From contig CM041084.1 in NCBI GenBank assembly GCA_023079485.1, forward strand, positions 17,078,609-17,142,608: DNA of 64,000 nucleotides, given 5' to 3'. Origin of the DNA: Archilochus colubris. Its lineage: Eukaryota; Chordata; Aves; Apodiformes; Trochilidae. The notes beneath the pieces are model-generated. The model saw nothing but the letters and a program-made list of their open reading frames with translations, ran no database searches and was not told the origin of the DNA. Shown here piece after piece: positions 25,863 through 39,600 of the stretch. The position numbers were made by a program, and so were the translations under genes. How positions within the stretch are numbered: position 1 is the stretch's first letter; each line of letters begins with the position of its first letter.

Positions 25863-27966
25863 TGCTTAAAAAAATCCCATGTCTGCCTGTATCCCAACAG
25901 CATGTGAATGGCTGATAAGGGTCTTCCAGAAAGGTACCTGGCCTGCATTTGAAAACCAGAGAGGGAAGCATTTGAATTTGATTTTCCTGGCTAACAGCAC
26001 AAATATCACCAGCCTACAATGCATTTACGTTTGCTGTCATCAGGTCAAGAAAACCAATACAAACAAATACATAATTATAACTTCAATTATAACACCCCCA
26101 ATGGCCCAGTGACCAGACACCAGAAGGAATTTCAGGTAGAAAAAGAGAGGAGGAAGGCACAGACCTGAGGGAGGGTGCAGCAGTCTGCTGCCCCCCCGCA
26201 CACCTCCACGCCCTCAGACTCACACAACACACAAGTTTCTGCTGGTTACAAAACTCACTTCAGCCCAACGTGCACCAGCATCTTTACATGAGGTGCTACA
26301 CAAGCTGGTAAGAAAACAAAAATAATGGAGAGACAATAATAAAAAAGGTGAGAATTACATTTGGGAAGAAGAGCTGAAACTACAAAGCATTTCACTGGAT
26401 AGTGAAGCTACAGAAGAGAAAAGCAAAACCAGATTTACAGCAAAGAATTGCACACAACTTGTTTCATTTACCAAAACCAGAAATACAATTTAAAGCGAAG
26501 GCTAGGCTAGACACTCACATTTAACATCAAGCTGCAGGCTCAAGAGCACTAATATATACAGCAGTAGTAGTGTGGTGTAGACTTTTTCCCAAAAGGCAAA
26601 GTGTAGAGCTGGATTTTGTGAGGGGAGAAGGTAAAAGGGAAAAGGTGTAATTGTCCCAATGACACAGTATCAAAAGGCAAAAATAATTATTGATAACAGC
26701 CAAGAAGGCCAAACAGCCTCAGGATCCCATTGTACCAGGCAGATTTCAACTCAACTAAAATAAATTATCAGTGAAAGAAAGCATTAAGAACACATCACTA
26801 CAGTGATGCTGTGTCATCAATACAAAATTTCTTCTTGAAAGGTAAAATATGACCACTATGATGTCTGCAGTCACTCCAAAAATTAAGGGAAATGCCACTA
26901 GTAAGGTAAGTGGTTATTTCAGAAAATAGAAGGGTTCTCCTTTCCAAAAGAGGAAGCAGAAAGATTTTTTTTAACTTGGAATGGTACTCCAGAAGTCAGA
27001 ACAAATCCCTGCCAGAAAACTGGTCTGACCTCAACAACTTGGACCACAGCCACCAAGCTATACTTACTAAGAGTATGTTGCTTGTACTGATGGCTAAATT
27101 GAACGCAAAGATCAATAGTACCTGAGAAGGTGATAAAGGGAGAATGATGTTCTGAATGGTGAGGTGATCTGCTGTTTGCAAGAGCAAAGAACATCTCTCA
27201 TTTGCTTTCACTCTCCCTCCAAGATCTAAAATACCTTGCTGCAGATGTTACTCAAAAGAGGTTGTCATAGAACAAGGCACAACAGGGGCTCTGAGGGCCA
27301 GTGCAACAGGTCAGCAGCTCCACTCACCTTTGTGGAGATCACAGATCTCTGTTCTTCAGGATCAAACAAGGATTAAAATCATATTTGTGAGAACTGTCTG
27401 CATGCTCCAGACTGAAATACCAATTCCTGATGTAGAAGTATTCTTATGAAATCATACAGCTCTGGAACATCTGAATGGACAACAATGAACATATTCACAC
27501 TTCCAACCCCAAAGTTATTTGGGACATTATCAAGGCAAAAAGTTAGGGGAGGGAAGAGGAAGGGAAGAGGAAGGAACCAAGGACTGTTCTTTGTTCCAGT
27601 GTGTATATATTTGGATAAAACAAATGGAGTGGAATAAGAGCACACAGTCAAATGTTTGATGCTTGCAGTCAACATATACTATTTCACTGTAAACAGAAGT
27701 TAGTGTTAACAGTGTTAACTATGTTATTCTTGTCATGTAACTCTTACTAAGAAGGTACAGCTGTAGTAAAGAATTTATCCTTTTCAATTCCTCTTCTTCC
27801 ATCGCTCTTTCCTTAGCACAGTGAAGCTTACAGCTCTAGCTTAAGGGGAGCCTTCTGCAGCCACAGGATCCCACTAGCACACATGGTGCTTCACATACAC
27901 ACCAGTTTTATTTTCTTTAATATATCACACACGTATGTGTGCTATGATCAACACACTGGAGGAGAA
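25863..27966. other. Intron 2 sequence without a gene
   Basis: Unique DNA between the two solo LTRs, so they are about 2.1 kb apart. It contains a purine-rich patch at 27546-27577 (GGAAGAGG repeats) and no retroviral gag, pro, pol or env match that I can see. The two LTRs are therefore separate solo copies rather than ends of one provirus; their different target duplications agree. Confidence 0.6.
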
Positions 27967-27972
27967 GGAGAC
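27967..27972. repeat. Target-site duplication, left (GGAGAC)
   Basis: Matches the hexamer at 28277-28282 across the solo LTR. Confidence 0.85.
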
Positions 27973-28276
27973 TGTAGCGGGAGGAGCCCTTCTTGCTCCT
28001 AGGGCTGATCCTGAGGCCTCGGGGTTTAGCCCATTCCTGGACGATGTCCTAGGGCTATTCCTGGGGCTCCGGGATCTACCCCTTCTTGCCTGCTCCTGGA
28101 GCTCCTCGAGCTGTGGACTTCTCCATCCTCACTGAAGAGTGAGAGCTCTCTCCATGGGTGTCAGCTGCTCTCTTATTGGCCCCCTGCTCCTGCACATGCT
28201 CAGGAGGGAGGCCAGACACAGGTGAACCCACACCCACTCATCAATAACTCAGGGCACCTGGTCCTGTCTCACTACA
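27973..28276 (-). mobile_element. Solo LTR of an endogenous retrovirus (304 bp), copy 2
   Basis: The element begins TGTAG and ends CTACA, a perfect 5-base terminal inverted repeat with canonical TG...CA ends. It is flanked by perfect 6-bp direct repeats GGAGAC (27967-27972 and 28277-28282). It shares with copy 1 the blocks TTATTGG-CCCCTG-TCCTG and GGCACCTGGT followed by TCACTACA, in the same order and at similar distances. On the minus strand it carries CCAATAAGAG at the place of copy 1's CCAATAAAAG. CR1 sequence resumes directly after it, so it probably inserted into an existing CR1. Confidence 0.85.
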
Positions 28277-28282
28277 GGAGAC
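28277..28282. repeat. Target-site duplication, right (GGAGAC)
   Basis: Matches the hexamer at 27967-27972 and also forms the first bases of the CR1 that continues to the right. Confidence 0.85.
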
Positions 28283-29107
28283 CATCCAGAGGGATGCTGA
28301 CAGGATTAAAGGGTGGGCTTCTACCAACCTCATGAACTTCAACAAGGCCAAATGCAAGGTCTGCACCTAAGTCAGTGCAATCCTAAGCACAATTACAGGA
28401 TGGATGGAGAATGGGCTGAGAACACCCCTGAAGAAAAGGACTTGGGGATGTTGATGAGAAGCTCAACATGAGCCAACAATGTGTGCTTGCAGCCCAGAAA
28501 GCCAACCATACCCTGGGCTGCATCAAAAGAAGTGCGAGCAGCAGGTCAAGGGAGGTGATTCTCCCCCCCTCTACTCTGATCTTGTGATATCCCACTTAGA
28601 CTAAAATGCCCAGTCCTGGGGACCCCAACACAAGGAAGACATGGAGCAAGCCCAGGGCAGGGCCACAGAGATGATCAAGAGGGCCGAAGCACCTCTCTTG
28701 CAAAGAGAGGCTGAGAGAGTTGGGTTATTCAGCCTGGAGAGTAGAAAGCTCTAGGGAAACCTTGCAGCAGCCTTCCTATACCTGAAGGGGCCTACAGGAA
28801 AGCTGGAGAGGGACTTCCTATAAGGGCACATAGTAATAGAACAAGAAATAATGGCTTTAAACTGGAGAAGGGCAGATTTAGATTAGATATTAAGAAGAAA
28901 TTTTTTACTGTGAGGGTGGTGAGACACTGGCACAGGTTGCCCAGGGAAGCTTTGGATGCTCCATCCCTGGAAGTGTTCAAGGCCAAGTGGGATGGGGCTT
29001 TTAGCAACCTGATCTAGTAGGAGGTGTCCCTGCTCATGCAGGGGGGTTGGAACTACATCATCTTTAAGATCCCCTCCAACTCAAACCATTTTGTGATTCT
29101 ATGATCT
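28277..29107 (+). mobile_element. CR1 LINE, about 830 bp of the 3' part, interrupted at its left by a solo LTR
   Basis: In plus orientation it follows avian CR1 closely: CCAACCTCATGAACTTCAAC, GGACTTGGGGATGTTGATGA, CCATACCCTGGGCTGCATCA, then GGTGATTCTCCCCCC. It ends AACCATTTTGTGATTCTATG, the terminal octamer. It is the longest and best preserved CR1 in the window, although stop codons and indels break the frame. Whether CR1 sequence also lies to the left of the LTR (before 27967) is unclear. It is antisense to GPR158. Confidence 0.95.
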
Positions 29108-30534
29108 CTGAGACTTGTCACCCATTTCTTGTGTAACATTATATGTTTTTAAACACTGAATTATCCATAGCCCTTGAGTTAATGCAGTGAAAAGTGAAGA
29201 ATTCAAAATCGAGGCATCTCATGCAACTTGGAGGTGTCCCAACATTGTCACCGTTTACCTTCGTAATAACAAAGATACAAAAAGAGGAAGAATGCAGTAC
29301 AGTACAACACAATGATAAAGATGTAAAATGTGACTCCTTACAATCATGTATTCACTAATGAAAATATTTTTAGCTTACACTTGTAACAAAAATGAATTAT
29401 AATGTATAATTTTATAAAGCAATGTTAGAAAACAGCTAGAATAATCCACAATGCATAATTTAAAAGCAGCTCTCAAACACATATGGAAATGAAGCATAAC
29501 TGAAATACACATTAAAACTATAAAAATAATTGTTAAGTGGCTTCACGAATTATACTTCCAAAAAAATCACTTTTTATAATTACACAAACTGTGTAGCAAT
29601 AAGGCAGTTCTTTAGAAAGCAATCATTATTATGGAGCCCTGTTCTGCAAGAAAACTCAAACTACAACATTTAATTTCATTCCATTATCAAGTAAAGAAAA
29701 AAACCGAAACAAAAAAAAAAACCAGCACAGTCTGGGAGTTTTTTTACAAGAGTGTTCCAGAAGCTTTGTATCAGAATGATTGAAGCGTTGTATTTAGATA
29801 TCTATTTCAAACATTCATCTTATTAGTTATCCATAGAAATATTCTGTATAGTTGAGCTACCAAGAAATGCCTGCTTTAGCTACTGTAATGCAATATTCAC
29901 ATTGAAGGCTACAGAACAATATGAATTCAGAAGTTTGAGCCCTACAGGACAAATGTTTCCTCTCAGGTACTTAAAACCAGTTTGTGCTTTGTACATATTG
30001 GAATATAAAGATGTTTCATCATTTCTTGTAAAAGTTTAGAAGTTCTGGAGTGCTGCTTTATTTGATTTCCTTTCTTGGAAGAGAGACAAGCAGGTTTGGC
30101 TGAGCTGAAAACCACAATGACTATCCAATGATGTAAGATAGATAAGATTAGCAATGGAACTGGACAAACGGTATCAAAAGTTTCTAAACCTTTCAAAAGG
30201 AAAAAAGGACGTGTTTTCGGTGGGGCTTTGACTAGATGGGTTTCTTCCAGAAAATTGCTCAAATTGCTATCACCAAACAGTTTTCCACTACCATTCAAGA
30301 GGACTTTCTCAAAATCTCTGTTTCTTATTTCATCCCCATAAGCAAGGATTAAAACTAATGCATATTTTTAATAAAGTTTTATCAGTCTTTCAAATAATAT
30401 AATTTCATAGATTAGCTCTCTAAAATACTTATTTTCATATTACAAAATCAATACTTTTTAAAATGTTAATTCAGATTTCACCAGGAAGAAGTGGGTGAAG
30501 AGGAAAGACCATCTCCCTTGACCACCTGGCAGTG
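29108..30534. other. Intron 2 sequence without a gene
   Basis: AT-rich unique DNA. Nothing recognisable apart from short A runs. Confidence 0.55.
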
Positions 30535-30695
30535 CTCTGCCCAATGCAGCCCAGGAGGCCATTGATCACCTTTGCCCCAAGGGCATATTCTGGCTCACGG
30601 TCAACTTGATGTCTACCAAGACTCTCTAAGCCTTTTCTGCCAAGTTGCTTTCCAACCATTCAGCCCCACAGCCTGCACTGATGCATGGGCTTAGA
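30535..30695 (-). mobile_element. CR1 LINE fragment from an internal region
   Basis: The plus strand reads CCAATGCAGCCCAGGAGGCC, then GGCTCACGGTCAACTTGATG, GTCTACCAAGACTCTC and CTGCACTGATGCATGGGCTT. This is the reverse complement of the CR1 section that lies 5' of its terminal part. Both ends are truncated, so it lacks the usual 3' terminus. Confidence 0.85.
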
Positions 30696-33600
30696 TGTAA
30701 GACAAGAAGCAGTATTTCCCCAGGCTCTGCAACACCTCTACCAACAGTTCTGCAAAGCAAGTTCTAGCAGAATGCAAGCCACCAAGTCATTCACAGTTGT
30801 GAAGAAAGCTCCGTGTGCTTTTATATGATGTCCACGAATACACAGATTAGCTGTAAAAAATACATATAAAAACAATCACAGAAAACAATTTGAGGATTGC
30901 AAATAATTTAGTTTATTATCTCTAAAGAAAGCTCAGTTTATTTCGAGTGTAAGGCCAACCTAGTTAGCTTTAATTTCAAATGGAAGAGTTAGACCATGAC
31001 TGCTTTGGATGAACAATGCAGGACTCTGCCTAAATTATAATGCACAGTTATACTGTTCCATGAGTATTTTTATCCCTAGCCAACCATATTTGAAAGATGA
31101 AAAAATTAACTGCATTATGAGATAGAACTGATGGTGTAAAAGTGTAACTGAAAGAAAGAAGGGAGCTCAGTAAGAAAAGTCTACTATTTTATCCAAGTAA
31201 ATGGAAACTGATAGCCCTGTGAACAACAGTTTTGGTAAATCTAGGAACTAAATTTAACTGAGGAATTCTGACCCCACTGCAAGAAGAAAACAGAGCAGTA
31301 TTCCAAATAGAAAATTGTCTTATCTGTCTTTACAGTAACACTTTTCCTCACCATCTTTTCCAAGTAAAAGAGGAATCAAATAGTATAAATAACTTATTTA
31401 TCTTAAGAAGTTCACATACAGAATATGCTGAGGAGAAGTATTTTTTCTTTCATTACTTATTCACTGACAGAAGGAAGAGTAAAACCTTTAAAGAAGATTA
31501 AGAAAAGCAGTAATACAATGAAGCTCAGTAATGGCTTATAAACTAGCCAAAACACACACAAAAAAAGAAACACTCAAAACCATAAAGATTAAAACTCAAA
31601 TGTTCTGCATTCACACTTTACTACTGGTGCTTAGTATATTCATGCTCTAAAACATTACAGGGCAATAAAACAACAAAGAAACACAAGAAAAAATAAGTAT
31701 ATTAGTAAAGGCTGAGAAATTTCTAGATCAGCTGCTCATCAGTGAATGAATGGCCTGATCACCATTAGTTTACAGTACTAGCAAATGCATATTAGAAAAA
31801 CAAATCATATGAATTACTGGGATCTAAAGAACACAAGTAAATCAAAAGCAGTTTGTTGTTTGGTTTTTTAGCAAAAAAAAATTCACCTCAACCAGAAGCC
31901 ACCAACAAAAATGATGGTATTTGAATGTCTAGTGCTATAAAATTGTGCTCCAAACATAAAACTAAATGAGTTTCTTTCCATTAAGGCTATTACTATGGCT
32001 CAGTACATTGCTCTCAGTATGAAGACTCATCAGCTATTCTCCCTAGTTTTTCATCTTGGGATCTTTAATATGTTTTCAATCTAATTTTAATTTGTTATAG
32101 AAAAAGAGAAATGAACTTTCTTCTCAAGGCTAAATTGTGCAGGTATGATGAAGTACAAAAAAGCAAGTGAAACAGTCACTACACCTTTAATAGAAGCTTT
32201 TTTTTTTTTAAATAAGGCAAACAAGTTTTTCCATTGGTTTAATGCTTCTCAAGTCTATATTTTTTCAATAAAAATATACATGCATGAGCAGAATTTTAAA
32301 ACTTTTTAATTTTTTTTTTTTTTTTTAACAACCAACAACCCCTCTGCAGTATATTGCTTGAGTAAGGAAATAGATAAGTATGCAAGTCAGGAACAGTCTG
32401 CATAGTTCATAGGAAAGTGGTGCCCTTCACAACAACAGCAAATGCAGCAATGGTGTCCAAGAGGAGCTTGGATGGCTTTATTTCGATCATAATGCTGTCA
32501 CAAATCAAGATCACTAAGACACCTACGAAACTGTTCAGAGACAGGTTTCAAATATCTACCATGATGCTTAACTCTTTCTGGAAGTATCCAAAACATGGGG
32601 TGGATGCATGCTGTAATGCAGCCCAAAATTCCACTCTGAAAATGACCAAGCCTGGGCTTTGGCTGAAGCACATCAGGACTCCCTTCCAGCTCACATGCTC
32701 AGCTTCCCTTTCTGGAGAAATCAAACTGTGGAAACAGCAATATGCACACCTGAGATCACACCTCAGCTTAAGTCAGGGTGTCTGTCAGTTTGGAGATAAT
32801 TTTGCCTCTGCATCCCAGATGCAAGATGAGGGTAATAATCTCACAAGATATGGCAGTACTTGCATATCTTCCAAGATAAGTGTATCAAATTTCACATAGG
32901 ATGGACTAGATACTTTGATACCAAAATGCTGCATATGTATCTAATTTATCTAATTGCATAGATCTAATTGTCCTTAATGGTACTACAGACATTTCTCAGA
33001 TATTGTACACTCATCTGACTGTGACAGTGATAAAAAATGAGAGCCCTAAATGAAGTTGTCCTCTCATTTTGTCTAGACCTGACATAGCTACTGCCAACTT
33101 CACATCCAGGAAAGGTAACTCACAACCAGCCCACCAAAGGAGAAAAGCCCAGTCTGGCTAGAGTTTCCACAGGCTTTGCTTCCAGGTTTTCTGTGGCTCT
33201 CACTAGACCTTAATCAACTGTCTCTTGCCACATATGGCTTTTCAGTCTCTTCCTGCACCATCTTCCCCTTTGGTACCAACAGGTATATTTTGTCTTTGCC
33301 CTTCAGCTAAGTAAACTCCTGGCCCCTCACCTCTTCCCTTCCTAAAAATGATGGGGCAAGCCACCAGCTGAGCTCAGTTGCATTGCCCAACAGGATGCCC
33401 TGCCCAGCAGAGAGAAAACTGCAGCAACAGATTTGGAAGAACAGGTCACTGATGCAATGCTATCATTGCCTGTCAGCTGCAAAAGAAACCAAATATTTCT
33501 CTGCTATTTTCATTTTTGTCACACAGCATCATTGACCCAATCATTTATTGCTTTTCACTATTTACCTCTGGGGGAAAGAAAACATCAGCAAACAGAACTA

Positions 33601-36600
33601 AGCTGGATGAATTTAAATGCTCAAGTTAACAGTGCTAACTAGAATGAAAGCAATTATTGCAAAGGCTTTCTTTTCCTGAGAAAACATGGAGAAGTGAGAC
33701 TAGCTCCTGCACAACACATCATTTAAGATTTTTTTTCTAAAAAGGCAAATATGTTGCTGCTAAGCAACCTGGCTCTTCCTTAAAATGAAAGTTGGGTTTC
33801 ATAGCACCTTGTTTATCACTGAAAGCTCTGACAAACCTCCACCTTATTTTATGTAATCGTGTCTGGGGGAGTGCCAGATTATATCTGGTATGCTGTTGTA
33901 AAGGGACTTTTCCCATGAATGCAGATGATGCAAAGTTATTTTTAAAATAGCATCCAAGATGGTTTTTTGTGTCTACTGCATTCTATTCCAATACAGAGTT
34001 ATGTGAGCACCCATCAACTTGAGAGATGAGATAATGCTCTTCTGCTTTAGGACCCAAGAAGTGCTGGATAGGTTTTCTTTACCTGTGTACTGAACAAGAG
34101 CTTCTCCCCATTGTCTCACATTGCCCCTTAAGATCAGGATTTGATGCAGAATTTGGTAATTGCATTCTACCACTAAAGATCTTGTTTTCTTCTAAGAGAA
34201 AATACATTCTGAAATATTGTTTTCACCCTGGAGTGGGAACTTTTCTTGCCCTGCTTTTGATGAAATCTGTAGGTACAACGACAATTGTTATTTCAAAATT
34301 AGAAGGTAACTACATTCAGTAAGCCCTGCTCACTCAGACTGAATCACCAGCTTTCTTTTAAAATTCTTCTCATTCTGACTGCATTTTTCCTAATAAACAC
34401 AACAGAAAATAGATGTAAGCAATAAACAAAACCAATGCTACTGGATCTGACCCACTGGGTTATGACTTCAGATGCTAATCTCTTGTCATGCTTCCACTCC
34501 TACACAGGATGTGCATTAATAGCCTTTTCCCAGTTTGATGAGGATACTGGAAAGCATCTGTTTTAAAGACCTGGAAAGCACTGGATTTTTTTTCCTCCAT
34601 CCTAACTCAGTCCCCTTTCCATTTGTAATCAGCTGTTGTCTCCTCCGTTTTCAGATGGCTGTCTGTAACACTATGTACAGTGTAATAAAATGTGATGGTC
34701 CCAAATGTTTTGCTAAAGAACAGAAAAAAGATTTTGGCTGTACTATTCATTTGTTTTTCTTCCTCAATTGGTTTGGTATTTGTTCAGAATAAATACACAC
34801 ACAGTAGTGTATGCATCTTTCTGCAAACACAGATATACCCACACTATATAGAGACAGCAATGCAGCTATTTTGTTTACTCTGCCTCTCTCATTCCTTCTA
34901 GATATTTTTTGCACACTGTCATTTGTGGAATACTGCTGAAACCCAAAGGAATGTCAGCTGAGCCTGCCTCATGCTGTGAGCTGTTGGCAGTTTCATTAAG
35001 GATGGGGGAACAGCATGGAGCCTGCTGCCGTCTTTCAGATGGATGCTGCTGGTTGGAAGTGTTTGGCCAAGCTCAACAGGCTATGCCAGATGATCTCTTC
35101 AGATGCTCCTCAGCCTTGGTTTTGTTGGTGGTGTCTCATCAAGGACTCTAAAGGTGTTACTAAAAGTGCCAGCAGCTGCTGCCAGAAGGTATGGGGAAAG
35201 AATCTTACATTAAAAACAAAATTGTAAAGGGTTTCAAACAGGGTAGAAATGCATGTTTTCTCACTCTCGTAACCAGCCTTGCCTGTACAAGTAAATTACT
35301 TTGGATTTGGGGTTTTTTATGTTTGTTAATATCAGAATTATCTGCACCATTTTGCTCTCTATCCAACTAATTTTAATTATTTCTAATCCTGCAGATATTC
35401 CTTTCCTCATCCATTGAAGTCCCACAGAATCCATATCTCTTGCATGTGTAGTTTTTCAGGGAAATTGTTCCCTATTTCAATGTCAAGGTAGAGGGCAGAA
35501 AGGAAAACTTAGCTCTCTGCTTTACCATGAGTTGTCCCTTCTTCCTGCAGGTCAATAAAAACACCTGGCTGTAGCTACCTTCCTTTCTTGCTCACACAAT
35601 TTAAATAAATAAATAAATAGGCAATTGAAATAGAATTTAGCCACTGCTTCAGTTTGGATGCTCTGTTTAAAGCCTCATCTGACTTCCTGCCTCATCAGGC
35701 CAGGCAGTTTCCAGTCATCCTGAGGAAGGGCACCTTTGCTCTCCCAGTTCATCGAGGCTATAAAGTCAGGGATATGAATCCTGCACACAAAAGAGGAAAA
35801 AATATTTCTATATATTAGGAATTTAAAAGTGGGGGATCTAAGTTTTCCCAGAGCTTGCTTTTGTTTTGCATTCAAGGGCACCATACATAAAGCAAGATAT
35901 TCCAGAGTCAATAATCTACCTCCTGAGAAACACCTAAATCTAAGGACAGATGGCAGTCAAAGAAAGCATAGTATGTAAAAAGCATTTTGTGTATTTGAAT
36001 CAATTTTAATTCCCCAACTACATGCTTTTTTTTTGTTTCAAACATGGACTAGCACTACAACTATGCCAGCACATAAACCAGGTTACTTTTCATGACCTCC
36101 CAAAGTCAAATCCCAATGTAATACACAGGTTAGCATCATATCTTAGGGGTTCACTGCCAGAGCATGTGACAGCAATACTGTACTTTCAACACCAATCTCT
36201 ATTTTCTGGCAGAAGTTGGGTCCCACCCATGCCTTCCTCTTTTTGGCTAGCACATACAGACCACTAGTTAAACACATTTTTACATTCACTGTAATGCATC
36301 TCCATATCCCTCCTTTCAACCCATTTTTATTTAGAAGATAAACACTTCGAGACAGCACAGAAAGCAGAAAAACTTCTGTGACATACATGTATAGTAGATT
36401 TTAGCCACTATGAAACTAACTGAAGTATAAGATGAAGTATTTTAGTACCCTGTAAGCTGATGATTTTTCCTCCTTTTTGTAAGTCAGTCTCTTCCCCCTC
36501 TCTGTCACTTGCTATATTTTCATATGGTAGGGAGGAGGAGAGTTTGTATCTTTGAAATATCAAACAAAGCACTGGTAGCCTGGCCAAGTACTATGGGCTA

Positions 36601-39600
36601 TACTGCAAACAGACTTCTGGAGCTAAGTAAGAAATTCACTACAGCAAAAGCTTACCAAACAGTCTGTGGAAAGACTGAATATTCAAGACACCTAACACAA
36701 CTAAAGTGAGGAAGGAGGGTTTAACTTTAGCAGAACTTGAAATCCATAGATCTCCATTCTCTTCCTTACTCTGCTGCAGAGTGACTTTGTAATCTGGCAC
36801 AAAGCTTTCCAGTGTTAGCAGGAATTTCTGTATCTGCCTATGAGGTAAGAGAGGATGGCAAGTATAATTTCATTAGCATTTGTAAGGCAAACTGTATGGA
36901 AAGCATTGCTGCACAAGTATGTCATTTACCCTATTCCACTGGGTGTACTCCAATGACACAAAACGTGGAAAGCAGCATACGGGACCTGCTTGAAAAGAGC
37001 AAGTAGAAGTCCCCATCAGGCTGAATTCTCCTAAAGAGGTGATCATAAGGTAAAAAGACACAAAGCCTCTCCATAGATTGCTCCCAGCAACTCCCTATCT
37101 CTACAGTCACTGTTATTAAGCACATGTTATTAAGGAGTCTCATCCTCTTCAGGCATGTCAAGGAAAAGCACTCCCTTCCTGCTGGCAAGTTTCATTTGGA
37201 GGGAGGTTTGTATTACTTATGTATCCTTCCCTTGGCCACTAGACCCTTATTGATTTAACACTCTAGTAAGAGAAATGGAGAAGAAAGAATAGCTGTGTGA
37301 CTGGCAGGTTTCTGTTTTGCATACAAGTTAAAAAGCCATTAATGTAGTGGCATGTTACTAACATCTTCAGGTATGAGCATGACCCCCTTTCACATATAAG
37401 GCATCACCCGGTAAAGGTCTTCTACCCTAGAATTCATATTTTAAATCTTTTTGAATTACAGGAACTTATTATGGACTATATTACCACAACAGGCTCACTA
37501 AAACAAAACCATGCAACTGTCCAGCATGAAAAACAAAGCATTCTTTGTAACATCAGCAAAGTTAGTGCTACCTATTCTTTAAAACAGCACACAGCTTCCT
37601 TTTTTTTTTTTTTTAAAAAAAAAACAGCTCTGGGTTTGTACTCAACAGTAGCAGAAGTGCTGTATGAAAAAAAAAATATTTTTTAAAGGGATGAACAGTA
37701 GCCTTTGTTAGCTCTCGAAAACAAGGAAAAATACTACGCAGAATACAGACAGGCACAACAAAAAAAGGTATCAAATACAACACTATGAGCAAGTAAATAA
37801 GAGCTGTGCAAAAAAACTTACTTGAGCACTGCTCACTTCATAAGAATACACCCCAAAAATCAGAACTGATCTGTTGTATACATTTTATATTTGAAGTAAA
37901 TAAAATGCTCTTCTATCCTTCAGCAGACAGCAAATGCCCAGCAATCTCTCAGCAGGAGAGTGAAGCAGAGAATGCCAGAAACCCAGTCCTGGCTCGAAGC
38001 CGTTTGTGGTAACATCTCTGCATCAGCAACCCATGACAGCCACCTCAGTTTCTTATATACAGTAAGAGACCAAATCATATAGACAATATTTTCCAGTTTG
38101 TCCACTGAGACACTAAAAATTGTGGAATTAAAATGGTTTTGGCCAGTCAAAGGAAAATTTCTGTAACCTTTAAGGTCATTGTTCATGTAGAATTTCATTT
38201 TGTGCTCAGTTTCCTAAATGACACTCTGCTGCTTGTAGTGTGCAATAACAAAATGGAAGACAGATTTTACTTCATGTGGTATTCATGAAGTAGGTCCCTT
38301 TTCATCATCAGAGTGAATTCTACAAAAAAATAAAAACTATATTTTGCTCCCACAAAAATGAATTATGAGGAGTAAAAAAGCAAATCCTTCTATTTAACCC
38401 CCTTCTCCAACAGATTCTTCCAGACAGAGTAACTTTGTACATTGTTCTCTTCAGGACACACTCTTAAGGGCTTATATTTGTAAAGGAGGCATAACATATC
38501 CAGTTTGGTGACTCAGATTCTGCTTTCCTATATATTAAGAATATGGGACATGATTCAAAGCTCATTATAGCAAACAGTGGACTGTGAATCTGACTAAAGG
38601 TGTGTTAAATCTCAGCATTGATCTTTCTTTTCATTTTTCTTTCTCCAGGTTTTTCTTAGTCTTCTCATAAGCTTTGTGATTTGTTCTTTTCCCCTCTTCT
38701 TGGTTGCAGGGAAAGATGCAACTTAGAATCCCACCCTCAGCTAACACTTCTGCTCATAATACATTAGGAAAAGGTAAAGCACCTGTCAAAACATAGTCAC
38801 CTTTTAGATAGCTACTATATATGAGAAAACAAGGTATACCAAATGTTACAGGAAACAGTATTTTCTTACAGAAAGAAATATGAGGTATTTAAAAAGTGTT
38901 CCCTTGAATTCAGGAGTCAAAAAGTACTTTTTAATGAATTTTTTTTTCATTTGCAGAAATATTTAAAATTAGTCATTCTTTACCAAAGACTACTTGATTT
39001 CTTATTTCAAGTTTATTTTAAAATTTCAAGTGAAAACTATAAAGAGGATGCTTACAAACATTCTGAGTTTTTCTAGCTTAAAAAATGTTAGTAGATTATT
39101 TCAAAACCACCTCTTTTCCTAAACTTAAATTTGGCTTTGATAAATTGGCATTTTACAACAAATATCTTCTGGTAGAAAACTGTCAACTTTCCCTACATTT
39201 TAATTGTCCTTTCAGAAAGAATGCAAGTGCATGACTTACCTACTCTCACTGAAAACAAACGGGTGCCTTTGAAAACCACATTATGCCATAATAAGAAGAA
39301 AAATTATAGAATATATTTTGTTTCAAAGTCTCATTTAACACATCTGACTGGCCAGGCTGAATGATCTACAATACACTGACAGGCAGAGCCATTCACAGAC
39401 CTTCAGAGAAAGGGGAAGCAGGTAGGAACTGAGCAGAAATATTTAGTCAGCTCTGTCAAAATGTTGGCATTTTTATTAGGAAAAGAATTACAGTATCCAA
39501 TTCTGCCTGTTATCCTGTATCATTCTAACAGAAGCCCATGTTTTTTCTGAATACTTATCAGCATTTGAGCCACTTCACTGTATTTTGCAAAGCTTGTCCA

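Noticed and set aside
25532..28276. The two LTRs as the ends of one provirus
   Set aside because: Their target duplications differ (CCACAC versus GGAGAC), each LTR has its own pair, and the 2.1 kb between them shows no retroviral genes.
32417..32899. 160-codon plus-strand frame in intron 2
   Set aside because: No domain or repeat family recognised, and no supporting promoter or splice signals; likely chance.
35675..35911. Minus-strand candidate exon with an upstream GTGTGCAG that could act as an acceptor (product ending LPGLMRQEVR)
   Set aside because: It does not match the expected GPR158 exon 3 (EGF-like cysteines, then transmembrane helix), has no strong pyrimidine tract, and runs through to its own stop.
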